From: Nocardiopsis suaedae
GTDB lineage: Bacteria; Actinomycetota; Actinomycetes; Streptosporangiales; Streptosporangiaceae
Reading direction: 5' to 3'
NCBI RefSeq assembly: GCF_027706745.1
Contig: NZ_JAQFWP010000006.1
Location: 85,605 to 149,604, forward strand
Length of the DNA stretch: 64,000 nucleotides
Under the pieces are notes generated by a model. It did not search any database. It was not told the origin of the DNA and worked only from the letters and a program-made list of their open reading frames with translations. The translations under genes and the position numbers were made by a program. Below, piece after piece: positions 51,262-59,899 of the stretch (position 1 is the stretch's first letter; each line of letters starts with the position of its first letter).

Positions 51262-52422
51262 ATGAGCACTGCGGAGTTCGATGGAGGTTCCGTGCGGTCG
51301 GCCGCCCCGGGCCCCGGTCCGGATCCGGTCCCCTCCCCCGGCGGCGGGGCGCGGGAGGGGGCCCCGGAGGGGCGCCGGGCCCTGGACGCGGTGGAGGACT
51401 ACCTGGTGGCGCGGATGGCGGCCAAGCCGTCGCCGCACACGGTGGCGGCCTACCGGCGCGACCTGCGCGGGGTCGTGGCGTGCGCGGCGCGGCCGCTGGG
51501 CCGGGAGCCGGGCCGGGTGGGGCTGGCCGAGCTGGACGCGCAGGTGATGCGCCGGGCGTTCGCGGACTTCGCGGCCGAGCGGGCGCCGTCCAGTGTGCTG
51601 CGGGCCTGGTCGACGTGGAACGGGTTCTTCGGGTTCTGGGTGGCCGAGGGGGCTCTGGCGGGCAATCCGATGCAGGCGGTGGGGCGTCCGCGGCTGCGGC
51701 AGGGCGAGCCCAAGCCGTTGATGGGCGAGGACACGCCGGAGCGGCTGCTGGAGGCGTTGGCGGCGGGGTGCCGGCGGGCGCGGGACCCCTGGCCCGAGCG
51801 GGATCTGGCGGTGATGGCGCTGGCGCTGCTGACGGGGCTGCGGTCGGCGGAGATGCTGGGGCTGCGGGTGGACTCGGTGAGCGGTCGGCCGGGTGAGCGG
51901 CGGGTGCGGGTGGTCGGCAAGGGGGGCCGGACGCGGTCGCTGCCGATCGAGCCGCCGTTGGAGGCGCTGGTGGAGGCGTATCTGCGGTCGCGGGAGGCGC
52001 GGTTCGGGGTGCGGGTGCGGGGCGGGGACCCGCTGCTGGTGGACAACCGGGGCGAGGGGCTGCGGCGGGGCGGTCTGCAGTACCTGGTGCGGCAGTGCTA
52101 CAAGCACGCGGGGGTGCACGACCGGGTGGCGCGGGGGACGCTGGTGCACGCGCTGCGGCACACCTTCGCCACGCGGCTGGCCGAGGACGGGGCGTCGGTC
52201 ACCGAGATCATGCGGCTGCTGGGGCATACGTCGTTGACGTCGTCGCAGTCCTACATCGATGTGACGGCGTCGGCGCAGCGGGAGGCGGCGCGGTCGAACC
52301 GGACCTATGGGGTGCTGCGCCGGCTGTCGGAGGGGTCCGGGGAGGACGGGGGCGGTGGCGGGGCGGTGCCGGGCCCGGAGGCCGGGGCGGGTGTCGGCGG
52401 CGGCGGGGCGGGGGCGCACTAG
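51262..52422 (+). CDS. Tyrosine recombinase/integrase (XerC-like)
   Basis: 386 residues from ATG 51262. SAM-like N-terminal domain about 40-130 (ALDAVEDYLVARMAAKPSPH), catalytic domain 160-350 with complete residues: Arg in LLTGLRSAEMLGL, Lys in VVGKGGRTRSLP, His-x-x-Arg in LVHALRHTFATRLAE, His in LLGHTSLTSSQSY and the nucleophile Tyr in SYIDV. Longer than housekeeping XerC/XerD (about 300) because of disordered N- and C-terminal Gly/Pro regions. Possibly an active chromosomal-dimer or mobile-element recombinase; no att site recognised. Confidence 0.88.
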   Translation: MSTAEFDGGSVRSAAPGPGPDPVPSPGGGAREGAPEGRRALDAVEDYLVARMAAKPSPHTVAAYRRDLRGVVACAARPLGREPGRVGLAELDAQVMRRAFADFAAERAPSSVLRAWSTWNGFFGFWVAEGALAGNPMQAVGRPRLRQGEPKPLMGEDTPERLLEALAAGCRRARDPWPERDLAVMALALLTGLRSAEMLGLRVDSVSGRPGERRVRVVGKGGRTRSLPIEPPLEALVEAYLRSREARFGVRVRGGDPLLVDNRGEGLRRGGLQYLVRQCYKHAGVHDRVARGTLVHALRHTFATRLAEDGASVTEIMRLLGHTSLTSSQSYIDVTASAQREAARSNRTYGVLRRLSEGSGEDGGGGGAVPGPEAGAGVGGGGAGAH

Positions 52423-52439
52423 GGTGTGGGCCTGTGCCT

Positions 52440-53231
52440 ATGGAGATCTCGACGGTGAACGTGAACGGGTTGCGGGCGGCGGCGCGCAAGGGGTTCGTGG
52501 AGTGGTTGGCGTCCACGGGGGCCGATGCGGTGTGCCTGCAGGAGGTGCGGGCGGTGCCCGAGCAGCTGCCGCGGGAGGTGGCCGCGCCGCCGGGGTGGCA
52601 TGCGGTGGTGGTCCCGGGCGCTGTGAAGGGGCGTGCGGGGGTGGCGGTGTATTCGCGTGCGGACCCGGACGGGGTGCGGGTGGGGTTCGGCGCCGAGGAG
52701 TTCGCGGGGTCGGGCCGGTATGTGGAGGTGGACCTGGGGGCGGTGACGGTGGCGAGCCTGTACCTGCCCTCGGGTGAGGTGGGCACGGCGCGGCAGGAGG
52801 AGAAGGAGCGGTTCATGGGGGCGTTCCTGCCCTATCTGGTGCGGCGGCGGGCCGAGGTGGAGGCGGCCGGTCGGGACCTGGTGGTGTGCGGGGACTGGAA
52901 CATCGCGCACCGGGAGGGGGATCTGAAGAACTGGCGGGGCAACCGGCGCAGTTCGGGGTTCCTTCCCGAGGAGCGGGCGTGGTTGTCGCGGGTGTTCGAC
53001 GAGGCGGGGTATGTGGATGTGGTGAGGGCTTTGCATCCGGATCAGGCGGGTCCGTATTCGTGGTGGTCCTACCGGGGCCGGGCCTTCGACAACGATGCGG
53101 GGTGGCGGATCGACTACCAGGTGGCCACTCCGGGGCTGGCGGCGCGGGCGGTGTCGGCGCGTGTGGAGCGGGCGGCCTCGCATGATGGGCGCTGGTCGGA
53201 CCATGCGCCGGTGACGGTGGCGTATTCGTGA
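52440..53231 (+). CDS. xth: Exodeoxyribonuclease III (AP endonuclease)
   Basis: 263 residues from ATG 52440 (a GTG two codons earlier is possible). EEP-fold nuclease: ISTVNVNGLRAAARKGFVEW, catalytic Glu in AVCLQEVRAVPEQLP, GRYVEVDL, the DxN pair in LVVCGDWNIAHREGDLKNW, and the terminal SDHAPVTVAY. It cleaves DNA at abasic sites and removes 3' nucleotides in base excision repair. Lies 17 bp after the recombinase, probably co-transcribed. Confidence 0.93.
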   Translation: MEISTVNVNGLRAAARKGFVEWLASTGADAVCLQEVRAVPEQLPREVAAPPGWHAVVVPGAVKGRAGVAVYSRADPDGVRVGFGAEEFAGSGRYVEVDLGAVTVASLYLPSGEVGTARQEEKERFMGAFLPYLVRRRAEVEAAGRDLVVCGDWNIAHREGDLKNWRGNRRSSGFLPEERAWLSRVFDEAGYVDVVRALHPDQAGPYSWWSYRGRAFDNDAGWRIDYQVATPGLAARAVSARVERAASHDGRWSDHAPVTVAYS

Positions 53232-53278
53232 TGGTGCTGGTGTCGGTTCGGGCCGTGTGAAGGGGTGGGTTGTCGGTC

Positions 53279-54055
53279 ATGGGTGTTCCGGTCGTGCTGG
53301 TGCACGGGTTGCGGGTGTCGGGGAGCATGTGGCGTGCGCAGGTGGAGTTCCTGCGGGAGCAGGGGCGCGAGGTGGTGGCGCCGGATCTGCCGGGGCACGG
53401 TGAGCGGCGGGGTGAGGACTTCTCGCTGGGGCGTGCGGTGGACGCGGTGCTGGACGCGGTCGACGGGGTCGGCGGGCGTTGCCTGCTGGTGGGGTTGAGC
53501 CTGGGCGGGTTCGTGTCGATCGCGGCGGCGGCGGCGAGTCCGGGGCGGGTGGCCGGGCTGGTGGCGGCGAGCTGTACGGCGCGTCCGGCGCAGTCGTTGG
53601 CGCAGGTGTACCGGATTCCGGCGGCGTTGTTGGAGGTGCTGCCGGACAAGGGGTTGTCGGTGAACGAGCGGTTCCACCGGTTGACGCTGCCCGATGAGGG
53701 GGCCGATGCGGTGTTGGACGGCGGTCTGGCGATGGAGGCGGCGCGGTCGGTGATCGATGAGATCGCGGACATGGACGTGCTGGGGGCGCTGGGGGCGTAT
53801 CCGGGGCCGGTGTGGTTGGTGAACGGTGCGCGGGACCATTTCCGGATCCATGAGAAGCGGTTCATGGACGCGTGTGCGGAGGGGCGGCTGGTGAACGTGC
53901 CGCGGGCGGGGCACATGGTGAGTCTGGACCAGCCGGTGAACTTCTCGCGGCTGGTGGCCGATGCGGCCGATGTGGTGGATGTGCGGGAGGCGCGCCGTGC
54001 GGTGGAGGGCGGTGGGGAGCAGGCGCGTGTGCTGGAGGGGCCTGCGCCGGGGTGA
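53279..54055 (+). CDS. Alpha/beta hydrolase
   Basis: 258 residues from ATG 53279 (TTG 53270 is an alternative with a better-placed AAGGGG). VPVVLVHGLRVSGSMWRAQV (oxyanion hole His-Gly), PDLPGHGERRGE, nucleophile Ser in LLVGLSLGGFVSIAAA (G-L-S-L-G), Asp in WLVNGARDHF and His in VPRAGHMVSLDQP give a full triad. Typical of esterases/lactonases in actinomycetes; substrate unknown. A classical terminator with six T follows. Confidence 0.88.
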   Translation: MGVPVVLVHGLRVSGSMWRAQVEFLREQGREVVAPDLPGHGERRGEDFSLGRAVDAVLDAVDGVGGRCLLVGLSLGGFVSIAAAAASPGRVAGLVAASCTARPAQSLAQVYRIPAALLEVLPDKGLSVNERFHRLTLPDEGADAVLDGGLAMEAARSVIDEIADMDVLGALGAYPGPVWLVNGARDHFRIHEKRFMDACAEGRLVNVPRAGHMVSLDQPVNFSRLVADAADVVDVREARRAVEGGGEQARVLEGPAPG

Positions 54056-54078
54056 GGTGCGCGGGGTGTTCGCGTGGT

Positions 54079-54108
54079 GAGGGGCGGCTTTCGGGCCGCC
54101 TCTTTTTT
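54079..54108 (+). terminator. Rho-independent terminator after hydrolase gene
   Basis: GGGGCGGC-TTTCGG-GCCGCCTC, then TTTTTT, 24 bp after the stop. Confidence 0.85.
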
Positions 54109-54228
54109 GGTGCCTTGGCGGTGGTGTCGGTGGTTTTCCTGTGGCGGAGGGGGCGGGGCTGTAGTTTCACGTCGTCCGTCCTGCTGGATTCCCCCTGTGC
54201 TGGGCGGACCCGTGAGTATGATGAAAGT

Positions 54229-54525
54229 ATGAGCGAGGTGAAGAAGCGCGTGACGGTGACGTTGGACCCCGAGCTGCTGGCGTGGGCCGAGCGGCTCGTG
54301 GAGTCGGGAGAGGCGCGGTCGGTGTCGGCCGTGGTCAACGATGCGATGGCCGACAAGGTGCGCAGGCAGGCGAACGCGGGCATCCTCATCGAGGAGGACA
54401 TGCAGGAGGCGCGTCGGCGCGACCCCGAGGAGTTCGAGCGCGCCATGGAGTGGGCGCTGGAGGTCACCGGCGGTCCCCTGCCCGAGCGCGAGGGCGAGGG
54501 CGCGGACGGCGAGGCGGCGGCGTGA
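54229..54525 (+). CDS. Ribbon-helix-helix antitoxin-like protein
   Basis: 98 residues from ATG 54229. KKRVTVTLDPELLAWAERLV at residues 5-24 is a ribbon-helix-helix strand-helix, followed by SVSAVVNDAMADKVRR (second helix). The C-terminal half is helical and acidic, as in VapB/Axe-type antitoxins that wrap a toxin. The stop overlaps the next start (GTGA), and the following gene encodes a PIN-like protein, so the pair reads as a type II toxin-antitoxin operon; RHH proteins normally autorepress their promoter. Confidence 0.85.
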   Translation: MSEVKKRVTVTLDPELLAWAERLVESGEARSVSAVVNDAMADKVRRQANAGILIEEDMQEARRRDPEEFERAMEWALEVTGGPLPEREGEGADGEAAA

Positions 54526-54923
54526 TCGGAGGCAAGATCCTGACGGCCTCGGCGCTGTCGTCGTGGTTCGACGGCTCGGTGTACATGGCGGCGCTCGTGG
54601 GCGTGGCCAAGCGCAAGGTGATCCCCCTGCACGTGCCCACGCTGGCGCTGGTCCAGGCGCTGGACGCGCTGTCGGAGCGGCGCTTGGAGGCGGTCGCGGC
54701 GCGTCTGGACGCGCCGGTGTTCACCTTCGGCGAGGTGGGGCGCGGCGTGGCCGAGGGGGTCGCGCGCCTGACCGCCCGTTGGGAGCGTGAGCGGTTGTCC
54801 ACCGCCGATGCCCATGTGATCTGGGCGAGTGCCGGCTACGAGGGGTGGCCGGTGGTGGTGTCCCATGGGGCCGAGGCGTGGAAGACGCGGCTGCCCGGTA
54901 CCCCGATCGAGGTGGTGCCCTAG
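54522..54923 (+). CDS. PIN-like toxin (VapC-type) with substituted first acidic residue
   Basis: 133 residues, GTG 54522 in the antitoxin's stop. KILTASALSSWFDGSVYMAA aligns with the start of PIN domains but has Thr where the first metal-binding Asp stands (usual D-T/A-S-A-L). The later acidic centre is kept in RLSTADAHVIWASAGYEGWP, with the PIN C-terminal strand VVVSHGAEAW following. The length is usual for VapC (about 130). If the missing Asp is real, the ribonuclease may be inactive or use another residue. Ends at a strong hairpin. Confidence 0.75.
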   Translation: MIGGKILTASALSSWFDGSVYMAALVGVAKRKVIPLHVPTLALVQALDALSERRLEAVAARLDAPVFTFGEVGRGVAEGVARLTARWERERLSTADAHVIWASAGYEGWPVVVSHGAEAWKTRLPGTPIEVVP

Positions 54924-54961
54924 CGGGCGGCGCCCGGCGACCAGGGGCCGGGGGGCGAGGT

Positions 54962-54989
54962 GGGGCCGGAGAGGGCGCTCTCCGGCCCC
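54962..54989 (+). terminator. Terminator after toxin-antitoxin operon
   Basis: Perfect 12-bp stem GGGGCCGGAGAG/CTCTCCGGCCCC with a 4-nt loop, followed by GTCCTTTCG. Confidence 0.75.
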
Positions 54990-55207
54990 GTCCTTTCGCG
55001 CGAGGGGCCGCTGCGGGGGTGCCCGGCCGGGGACGCTCGGGCGTCACGGGGGTGAACCCTGAGGTCCCGGGCGTGGAAAAGTCGCCGGGATTGGCCGAAA
55101 CGGCCCCGGAGAGGGGCCCAGGGTCGCTACTTTCGGTTCTGGCGGGGGCACGGTGCGTCCGCGCTCCGCCGGGACGCTGTCGGTGACGACGGGGCGGTGA
55201 TGAGGCC

Positions 55208-55465
55208 TTGAGCGCACGCGAGGATCTTCTGTCGGCTTTGGACCAGGGGTGGTTGAGCGACGCCCACGCCTACCTGGCGCTCAAGCCGCTGTGGCGGGAC
55301 GGGCGCATCACGCGGCCGGGCGGCAGGTCGCGCCAGCACATCCTGCTGGCCAAGGAGACGCTGCGCACGGCGGCGCGCAGCGGGCTGCTGACCGAGGAGG
55401 AGGCCGAGCACGCGCTGCGGCCGCTGCGGCCGGACGGCGAGGGGGCCGAGGGCGCGGCGGGGTGA
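55208..55465 (+). CDS. Small helical hypothetical protein
   Basis: 85 residues, apparently from TTG 55208 since no ATG or GTG lies upstream in frame. SAREDLLSALDQGWLSDAHA, WRDGRITRPGGRSRQHILLA and SGLLTEEEAEHALRPLRPDG suggest three helices with no membrane or known domain. A weak ribosome site (GAGG) is near. Composition supports coding, but its role is unknown. Confidence 0.6.
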   Translation: MSAREDLLSALDQGWLSDAHAYLALKPLWRDGRITRPGGRSRQHILLAKETLRTAARSGLLTEEEAEHALRPLRPDGEGAEGAAG

Positions 55466-55585
55466 GGGCGGGCCCACCGCGGGGCGGCTCCCGGGGATGA
55501 CCTTGCTCACTTCCGGGGGCGGGCGCGGCCGCTTCGGGGCCCCGGTGCGGTGCCCGGGCGGCTGCACGGCGTAGCCTCGTGGGCT

Positions 55586-57130
55586 GTGACCTCGCACGAT
55601 GAATCCCCCGACCGGGGGGCGACGACGACCTCTTCCGCTGACGGCAAGGGCAGGCCGGGCCTGGCGCACACGCTGCGCCGCCGCCACATGGCGATGATCG
55701 CCATCGGCGGTTCGGTGGGCGCGGGCCTGTTCATCGGCTCGGGCGCGGTGATCCACGCCGCCGGGCCGGCGGCCGTGGTCTCCTATGCCATCGCCGGTGC
55801 GCTGGTGCTGCTGACGCTGCGCGCGCTGGGCGAGATGGTGGTGGCGCGGCCGGCCTCGGGCTCCTTCTCCGACTACGCGCGCCTGGCCCTGGGGCCGCGC
55901 GCCGGGTTCGCCATCGGGTGGCTGTACTGGTGGATGTACTCGGTGCTGGTGGCGGCCGAGGCGGTGGCCGGCGCGGCGATGCTCTCGGGGTGGATCCCCT
56001 TGCAGGGGTGGCTGCTGTCGCTGCTGCTGCTGGTGGTGATGACCGGGGCCAACCTGATCTCGGTGCGGGTGTTCGGCGAGACCGAGTCGCTGTTCTCCCT
56101 GGTGAAGGTGGCCACGATCGTCGGGTTCCTGGTGCTGGGCGGGCTGTACGCGCTGGGGCTGTGGCCCGGCGGCGCGGGGATGACGCTGTCCAACCTGTGG
56201 GCGCACGGCGGTTTCGCGCCCAACGGGTGGGCGGCGGTGCTGGCCGCCGTGGTGGTGGTGCTGTTCTCCTTCGGGGGCGTGGAGATCGTGACGATCGCCG
56301 CCGGGGAGAGCGACGAGCCCGAGCAGGGGGTGGCGCGGGCCACGACGAACGTGCTGTGGCGGATCGCGCTGTTCTACATCGCCTCGATCCTGGTGGTGGT
56401 GGCGGTGGTGCCCTGGGACACCGCCGAGCTGCTCAAGAGCCCCTTCGTGTCGGTGATGGAGACGGTGGGGGTGCCCGCGGCGCCGCTGGTGATGGAGGTG
56501 GTGGTCTTCATCGCGGTGCTGAGCGTGCTGAACGCCGCGCTGTACACCTCCTCGCGGATGCTGCACGTTCTGACCCGGCAGGGGGACGCCCCGCGGGCGC
56601 TGGCGTCGGTGACGCGGCGCGGGGTCCCGGCGCGGGCGATCCTGCTGGGCACGTGCGTGGGGTACGCCTCGGTGGTGGGCAACTACCTGTGGGGCGATGC
56701 GGTGTTCGGGTTCCTGGTGGCCTCGATCGGCGCGATCCTGCTGGTGCTGTTCCTGGTGATCGTGGCCTCCCAGCTGGTGATGGGGGCGCGGCTGCGGCGT
56801 GAGGAGCCCGAGCGGCTGCGTTTCCGCATGTGGGGGTTCCCGTACCTGTCGTGGGCGGTGCTGGTGGCGCTGGTGGCGGTGCTGGGGGCGATGGCGGTGC
56901 TGCCGGACCAGCGCACTCCCCTGGTGGCGACGCTGGTGTCGGTGGCGGTGGTGCTGGTGGCCTACGAGGCGCGCCGGAGGTGGGGGGCGGCTCCGGTGAG
57001 TTCGGAGCCGCTGTACACCCGGGCCGACGGGCGCGGCGCGGCCTCCGGTGGCGGCGGCGCGCCCGGTGACGGGGTCGGTGACGGTGGCCGGGGCGGCGAG
57101 GAGGCGCCGGGCGGCCGGTCGGCCGAGTAG
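55586..57130 (+). CDS. Amino-acid permease (APC superfamily, AAT/GABA-permease type)
   Basis: 514 residues from GTG 55586. Twelve hydrophobic helices after a 30-residue Ser/Thr-rich N-terminus. AAT-family signatures: RRRHMAMIAIGGSVGAGLFI (TM1, G-G-x-I-G-x-G-L-F), ALRALGEMVVARPASGSFSD, NVLWRIALFYIASILVVVAV and YTSSRMLHVLTRQGDAPRAL. GABA, aromatic or basic amino-acid uptake by proton symport. An extra 50-residue Gly-rich cytoplasmic tail is unusual but low-complexity. Terminated by a GC hairpin 30 bp after the stop. Confidence 0.93.
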   Translation: MTSHDESPDRGATTTSSADGKGRPGLAHTLRRRHMAMIAIGGSVGAGLFIGSGAVIHAAGPAAVVSYAIAGALVLLTLRALGEMVVARPASGSFSDYARLALGPRAGFAIGWLYWWMYSVLVAAEAVAGAAMLSGWIPLQGWLLSLLLLVVMTGANLISVRVFGETESLFSLVKVATIVGFLVLGGLYALGLWPGGAGMTLSNLWAHGGFAPNGWAAVLAAVVVVLFSFGGVEIVTIAAGESDEPEQGVARATTNVLWRIALFYIASILVVVAVVPWDTAELLKSPFVSVMETVGVPAAPLVMEVVVFIAVLSVLNAALYTSSRMLHVLTRQGDAPRALASVTRRGVPARAILLGTCVGYASVVGNYLWGDAVFGFLVASIGAILLVLFLVIVASQLVMGARLRREEPERLRFRMWGFPYLSWAVLVALVAVLGAMAVLPDQRTPLVATLVSVAVVLVAYEARRRWGAAPVSSEPLYTRADGRGAASGGGGAPGDGVGDGGRGGEEAPGGRSAE

Positions 57131-57160
57131 AGGAGCCTGCCGGCCACCTGGCCGGGTTCG

Positions 57161-57187
57161 CGGGGGCGGCGCCGGGCGCCGCCCCCG
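57161..57187 (+). terminator. Terminator after amino-acid permease
   Basis: CGGGGGCGGCG/CGCCGCCCCCG, 11-bp perfect stem, 5-nt loop, 30 bp after the stop. Confidence 0.75.
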
Positions 57188-57516
57188 TTCGTCGTTTCGG
57201 GAGGGAGGGTGGGCCGTCGGGGCCCCTCTCCCCCGCCGGGAGCCGCGTCCGGCGGGGGCGGTCTCCGCACCTCCCCTTCGCCGTTCGCCCGCGGCGCGGC
57301 GTCGGCGTGGGCGGGTGCGGTTGAGCCGGGGCGGGCACCGGGGGCTGGACAGCGCGTTCTCCGGGATCCGGATGGTGCGGGTGCGCCATGACGAGCGCGT
57401 GCGCGCGTTCGTGCGCCGGGTGTTCGGGGCGGTGCGCGCCGACAGGGCCGCGCGCCGGCCGGTGAGCGGCGAGCGCTGGCGTGGTCGCGGGCCGAAAACG
57501 ATCGGAGGAACTCGCC
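57188..57516. other. Intergenic region between permease and ankyrin genes
   Basis: 329 bp between convergent genes, after the permease terminator. I see nothing I can support as a gene or site. Confidence 0.4.
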
Positions 57517-57945
57517 CTAGTCCTGGGCGCCCTTGCCGAACAGGTCCAGGAACTCCTGCTTGTCGAACATGCGCGCCGCCTCGACGGCCGAGGGGGTGCC
57601 CGCGGCGGGGTCGGCGCCGTGGCGGACCAGGATCCGCACGACCTGGTCCTCGCCCTTGAAGACCGCTCCGGCCAGGGGCGACTGGCCGCGGTCGTTGAGG
57701 CTGTCAGGGTCGGCGCCCCTCTCGCACAGGGCCTGCACCGCCTCAGGGTGGCCGTGGTAGGCGGCCAGCATCACCAGGGTGTCGCCCTTGTCGTTGGTCA
57801 GGTCCACCGGTACGCCCGCGTCCAGGTAGGCGCACAGGGCTCCGCTGTCGCCGGTGCGCGCGAAGTTGAACACGCGGGTGGCCAGTTCGATCACGTCAGG
57901 GTCCTCGGCGGGGTCCGGGCCGGTCCGCTGCTGGTCGTCGCTCAC
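57517..57945 (-). CDS. Ankyrin-repeat protein
   Basis: 142 residues, GTG 57945 (another GTG two codons earlier). Three to four ankyrin repeats from about residue 30: SGALCAYLDAGVPVDLTNDK, DTLVMLAAYHGHPEAVQALC and SPLAGAVFKGEDQVVRILVR each show the T-x-L-x-x-A-x-x-x-G/K-x-x-x-V pattern. No signal or membrane helix, so a cytoplasmic protein-binding module. Partner unknown. Small stand-alone ankyrin proteins of this size are frequent in actinomycetes, often near catalase or permease genes. Confidence 0.87.
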   Translation of the reverse strand: MSDDQQRTGPDPAEDPDVIELATRVFNFARTGDSGALCAYLDAGVPVDLTNDKGDTLVMLAAYHGHPEAVQALCERGADPDSLNDRGQSPLAGAVFKGEDQVVRILVRHGADPAAGTPSAVEAARMFDKQEFLDLFGKGAQD

Positions 57946-58730
57946 GCCCACCAGCCTAAAGGCGCCGGGGGCGGGTGCCTGGTGGGCGCGGCCGGGAGCG
58001 GGTCGGCCGTGTCGGGTGGTGCAGGGCGGTGCCGCCCGGAGGCGGGTGTTGCGGTGGGGCGCTTCGGCGGTCTTCTCGTTCGGCGACCGCGATGCGCATC
58101 CGGGCGCGGGCGCCGGCCGCGTGCGGCGTGCGGGGTCCCCCGGCGTGTCCGGGCCGTGGTCGGCCGGCGGCATTCCCGTCGGCCGCGACGACGCGCACTC
58201 GGTCGTGTGCGGCGTGCGGAGATCGGTCAGGGGCGGCGTCGTCGGGTCACTCCCGGTGGGGCGGGAGTTATGGCACGGCCCAGGCGCCGCCGAGACGGCG
58301 CCTGGGCGCGCGCGGGGTGGTCGGGCCGGTCCCGGGGGCACCGGCGTCCGGGTCGGGACCTTCGGCGGCCGAAGTGGGGACTTGTGGCCCCGGTCCGGCC
58401 GCCGTGCGTGGGCCGGGTGGCGGGCGCGGCGCGGACCGGCCGCCCTCCCCTGTTGTGAGCTGGGATTCTTTCGTGCGCGGGCGGGTGGTGCGGTGGTCGC
58501 GGGGTGCGGAGGGCGTGCGTTCGCTCCAGGGGGCCGGACCCCCGGCGGCGGCTACTGTGCGTGTTTTTCCCGGGGGTGGGGCCGTGGGCGTCAGCGGCGG
58601 CCCAGCGGGCGATCGGGGGTGGGCGCGGGGGCGCGGAGGCCGGGTGCGCCGATCACTCCGGGTGTCCGAGATGCCCAGGTGGCGGCAATTGTCGCTATGG
58701 TGCAGGCTCGACTTCGAGAGGAGCTGTTCG
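57946..58730. other. 785-bp divergent intergenic region with isolated hairpin
   Basis: Between divergent ankyrin and membrane-protein genes. It contains a perfect 12-bp-stem hairpin (58278-58307) with no gene on either side that it would obviously terminate. AT-richer DNA near 58450-58490 and 58680-58710 may hold the promoter of the 58731 gene. Open frames here look like noise. Confidence 0.5.
58278..58307. terminator. Isolated terminator-like hairpin
   Basis: GCCCAGGCGCCG-CCGAGA-CGGCGCCTGGGC, perfect 12-bp stem, more than 300 bp from the nearest gene. Confidence 0.5.
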
Positions 58731-59246
58731 GTGCGACACGTCGTCGGATTCTTCGTCGGTCTCCTCCTCGCCCCCGTGGTCGTGCTCGGCGTCGGGTGGG
58801 CCCAGCCCCGCCTGGCCGCGCTCAACGGGGCCGGGGGGACCTTCGCCGACACCGCGGGCGCGGTCACCGTCGCCGGTCTGGGGGGCGTGGCCCTGGTCGT
58901 CGCGGTGACGCTGGTCGGGCCCCGGCTGACGCCCATGCTGCCCGGGATCGCCGGGCTGACCCTGATGGCCGCCAGCGCCGTGGCGGTCCTGCGGCCGGGG
59001 CTGGCCGACCGGGTCCCCGCGTGGGTGCCGGGCCAGGAGGGGGCGGTGCAGCTGCTGGGGCTGGGGGTGTTCCTGCCGCTGGCGGTGCTGATGGTGGCGC
59101 CCATGCTGGTGCCCTCGCGCTGGGTGCGCGAGGAGCCGGGCGGCGTGAGCCCGGACGAGTACTTCGACGGGCTCTACGACGAGGACTACGAGGACGACGG
59201 GGACGACGGGGACTCGCCCCGCTCCCGGCGCCGCCACGCGGCCTGA
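58731..59246 (+). CDS. Small membrane protein with acidic C-terminal tail
   Basis: 171 residues from GTG 58731 (GAGAGGAGC eight bases upstream). Four hydrophobic helices at about 4-22, 43-62, 67-90 and 108-130 (VGFFVGLLLAPVVVLGVGWA, LGLGVFLPLAVLMVAPMLV), then an acidic Asp/Glu/Tyr tail (SPDEYFDGLYDEDYEDDGDD) ending in Arg/His residues. No family recognised; membrane topology should put the tail in the cytoplasm. Stand-alone. Confidence 0.8.
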   Translation: MRHVVGFFVGLLLAPVVVLGVGWAQPRLAALNGAGGTFADTAGAVTVAGLGGVALVVAVTLVGPRLTPMLPGIAGLTLMAASAVAVLRPGLADRVPAWVPGQEGAVQLLGLGVFLPLAVLMVAPMLVPSRWVREEPGGVSPDEYFDGLYDEDYEDDGDDGDSPRSRRRHAA

Positions 59247-59899
59247 GAAGGACGGGCGGCGGCGGTGCGGTGCCGCGCCCCGGAGCCGGCGCAGGCCGGG
59301 CCGACGGGCGGGTGAGGCCCGTCCCTGTCCGTCCGGGACGCCTGCCCGGGCGACGGGAGCCGTGCGGGATCGCGTGGGGCACCGGCCGGCCCGCACCGCT
59401 CCCCCGGACCGTGTGGGCCGGGACGGTTCGGCGGAGCGGTCTGCCCGCGCCGTTGTGGGGAGCGGGCGCCGCGCTCCGGCGCCGCCCCTGGCCCCTGCCG
59501 CCGTCCGTGGGTGCTCCGGGGGGCATCGCGTGCCCCACGCCGCGTTCTCGCCGCTCGGCGGCGCGGGCGCGCCGCCCCCCACCTCCGGGAGACGCAGCGG
59601 CCGTGCGAGGGAGGCGCCTGGACGCCGTTCGCGACGGCCCTGGTCCGGGCGACACGGCCCGGGTGCGGGGGTCGGGCACGATGCCTCCGGGGCGCCTGCG
59701 GCGCCCCGGTACGCCTGGACCTGCTCCAAGACCGCCCGGCGGCCCGTGTGCCCAGAGACCGGGACCCCGCCCCGGCGGCCGACGCCCGACGGCAAGGCAC
59801 AGCGCCTCCACCGGCCTGCGAGGTGTGGGGACGGGCGTGGGCCCGCCCCCACACCTCACAGGCCGGACACCGCGCCGTGGATCCCCGTCGGCCGGAACC
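59247..59899. other. 653-bp intergenic region between convergent genes
   Basis: Highly GC-rich. The end carries a large hairpin (59811-59866). The rest reads as noise in all frames; no gene called. Confidence 0.45.
59811..59866. terminator. Long bidirectional terminator hairpin
   Basis: CCGGCCTGCGAGGTGTGGGG pairs with CCCCACACCTCACAGGCCGG in 19 of 20 positions, and the loop holds an inner CGGGC/GCCCG. 33 nt after the stop of the 595-residue minus-strand gene. Confidence 0.75.
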
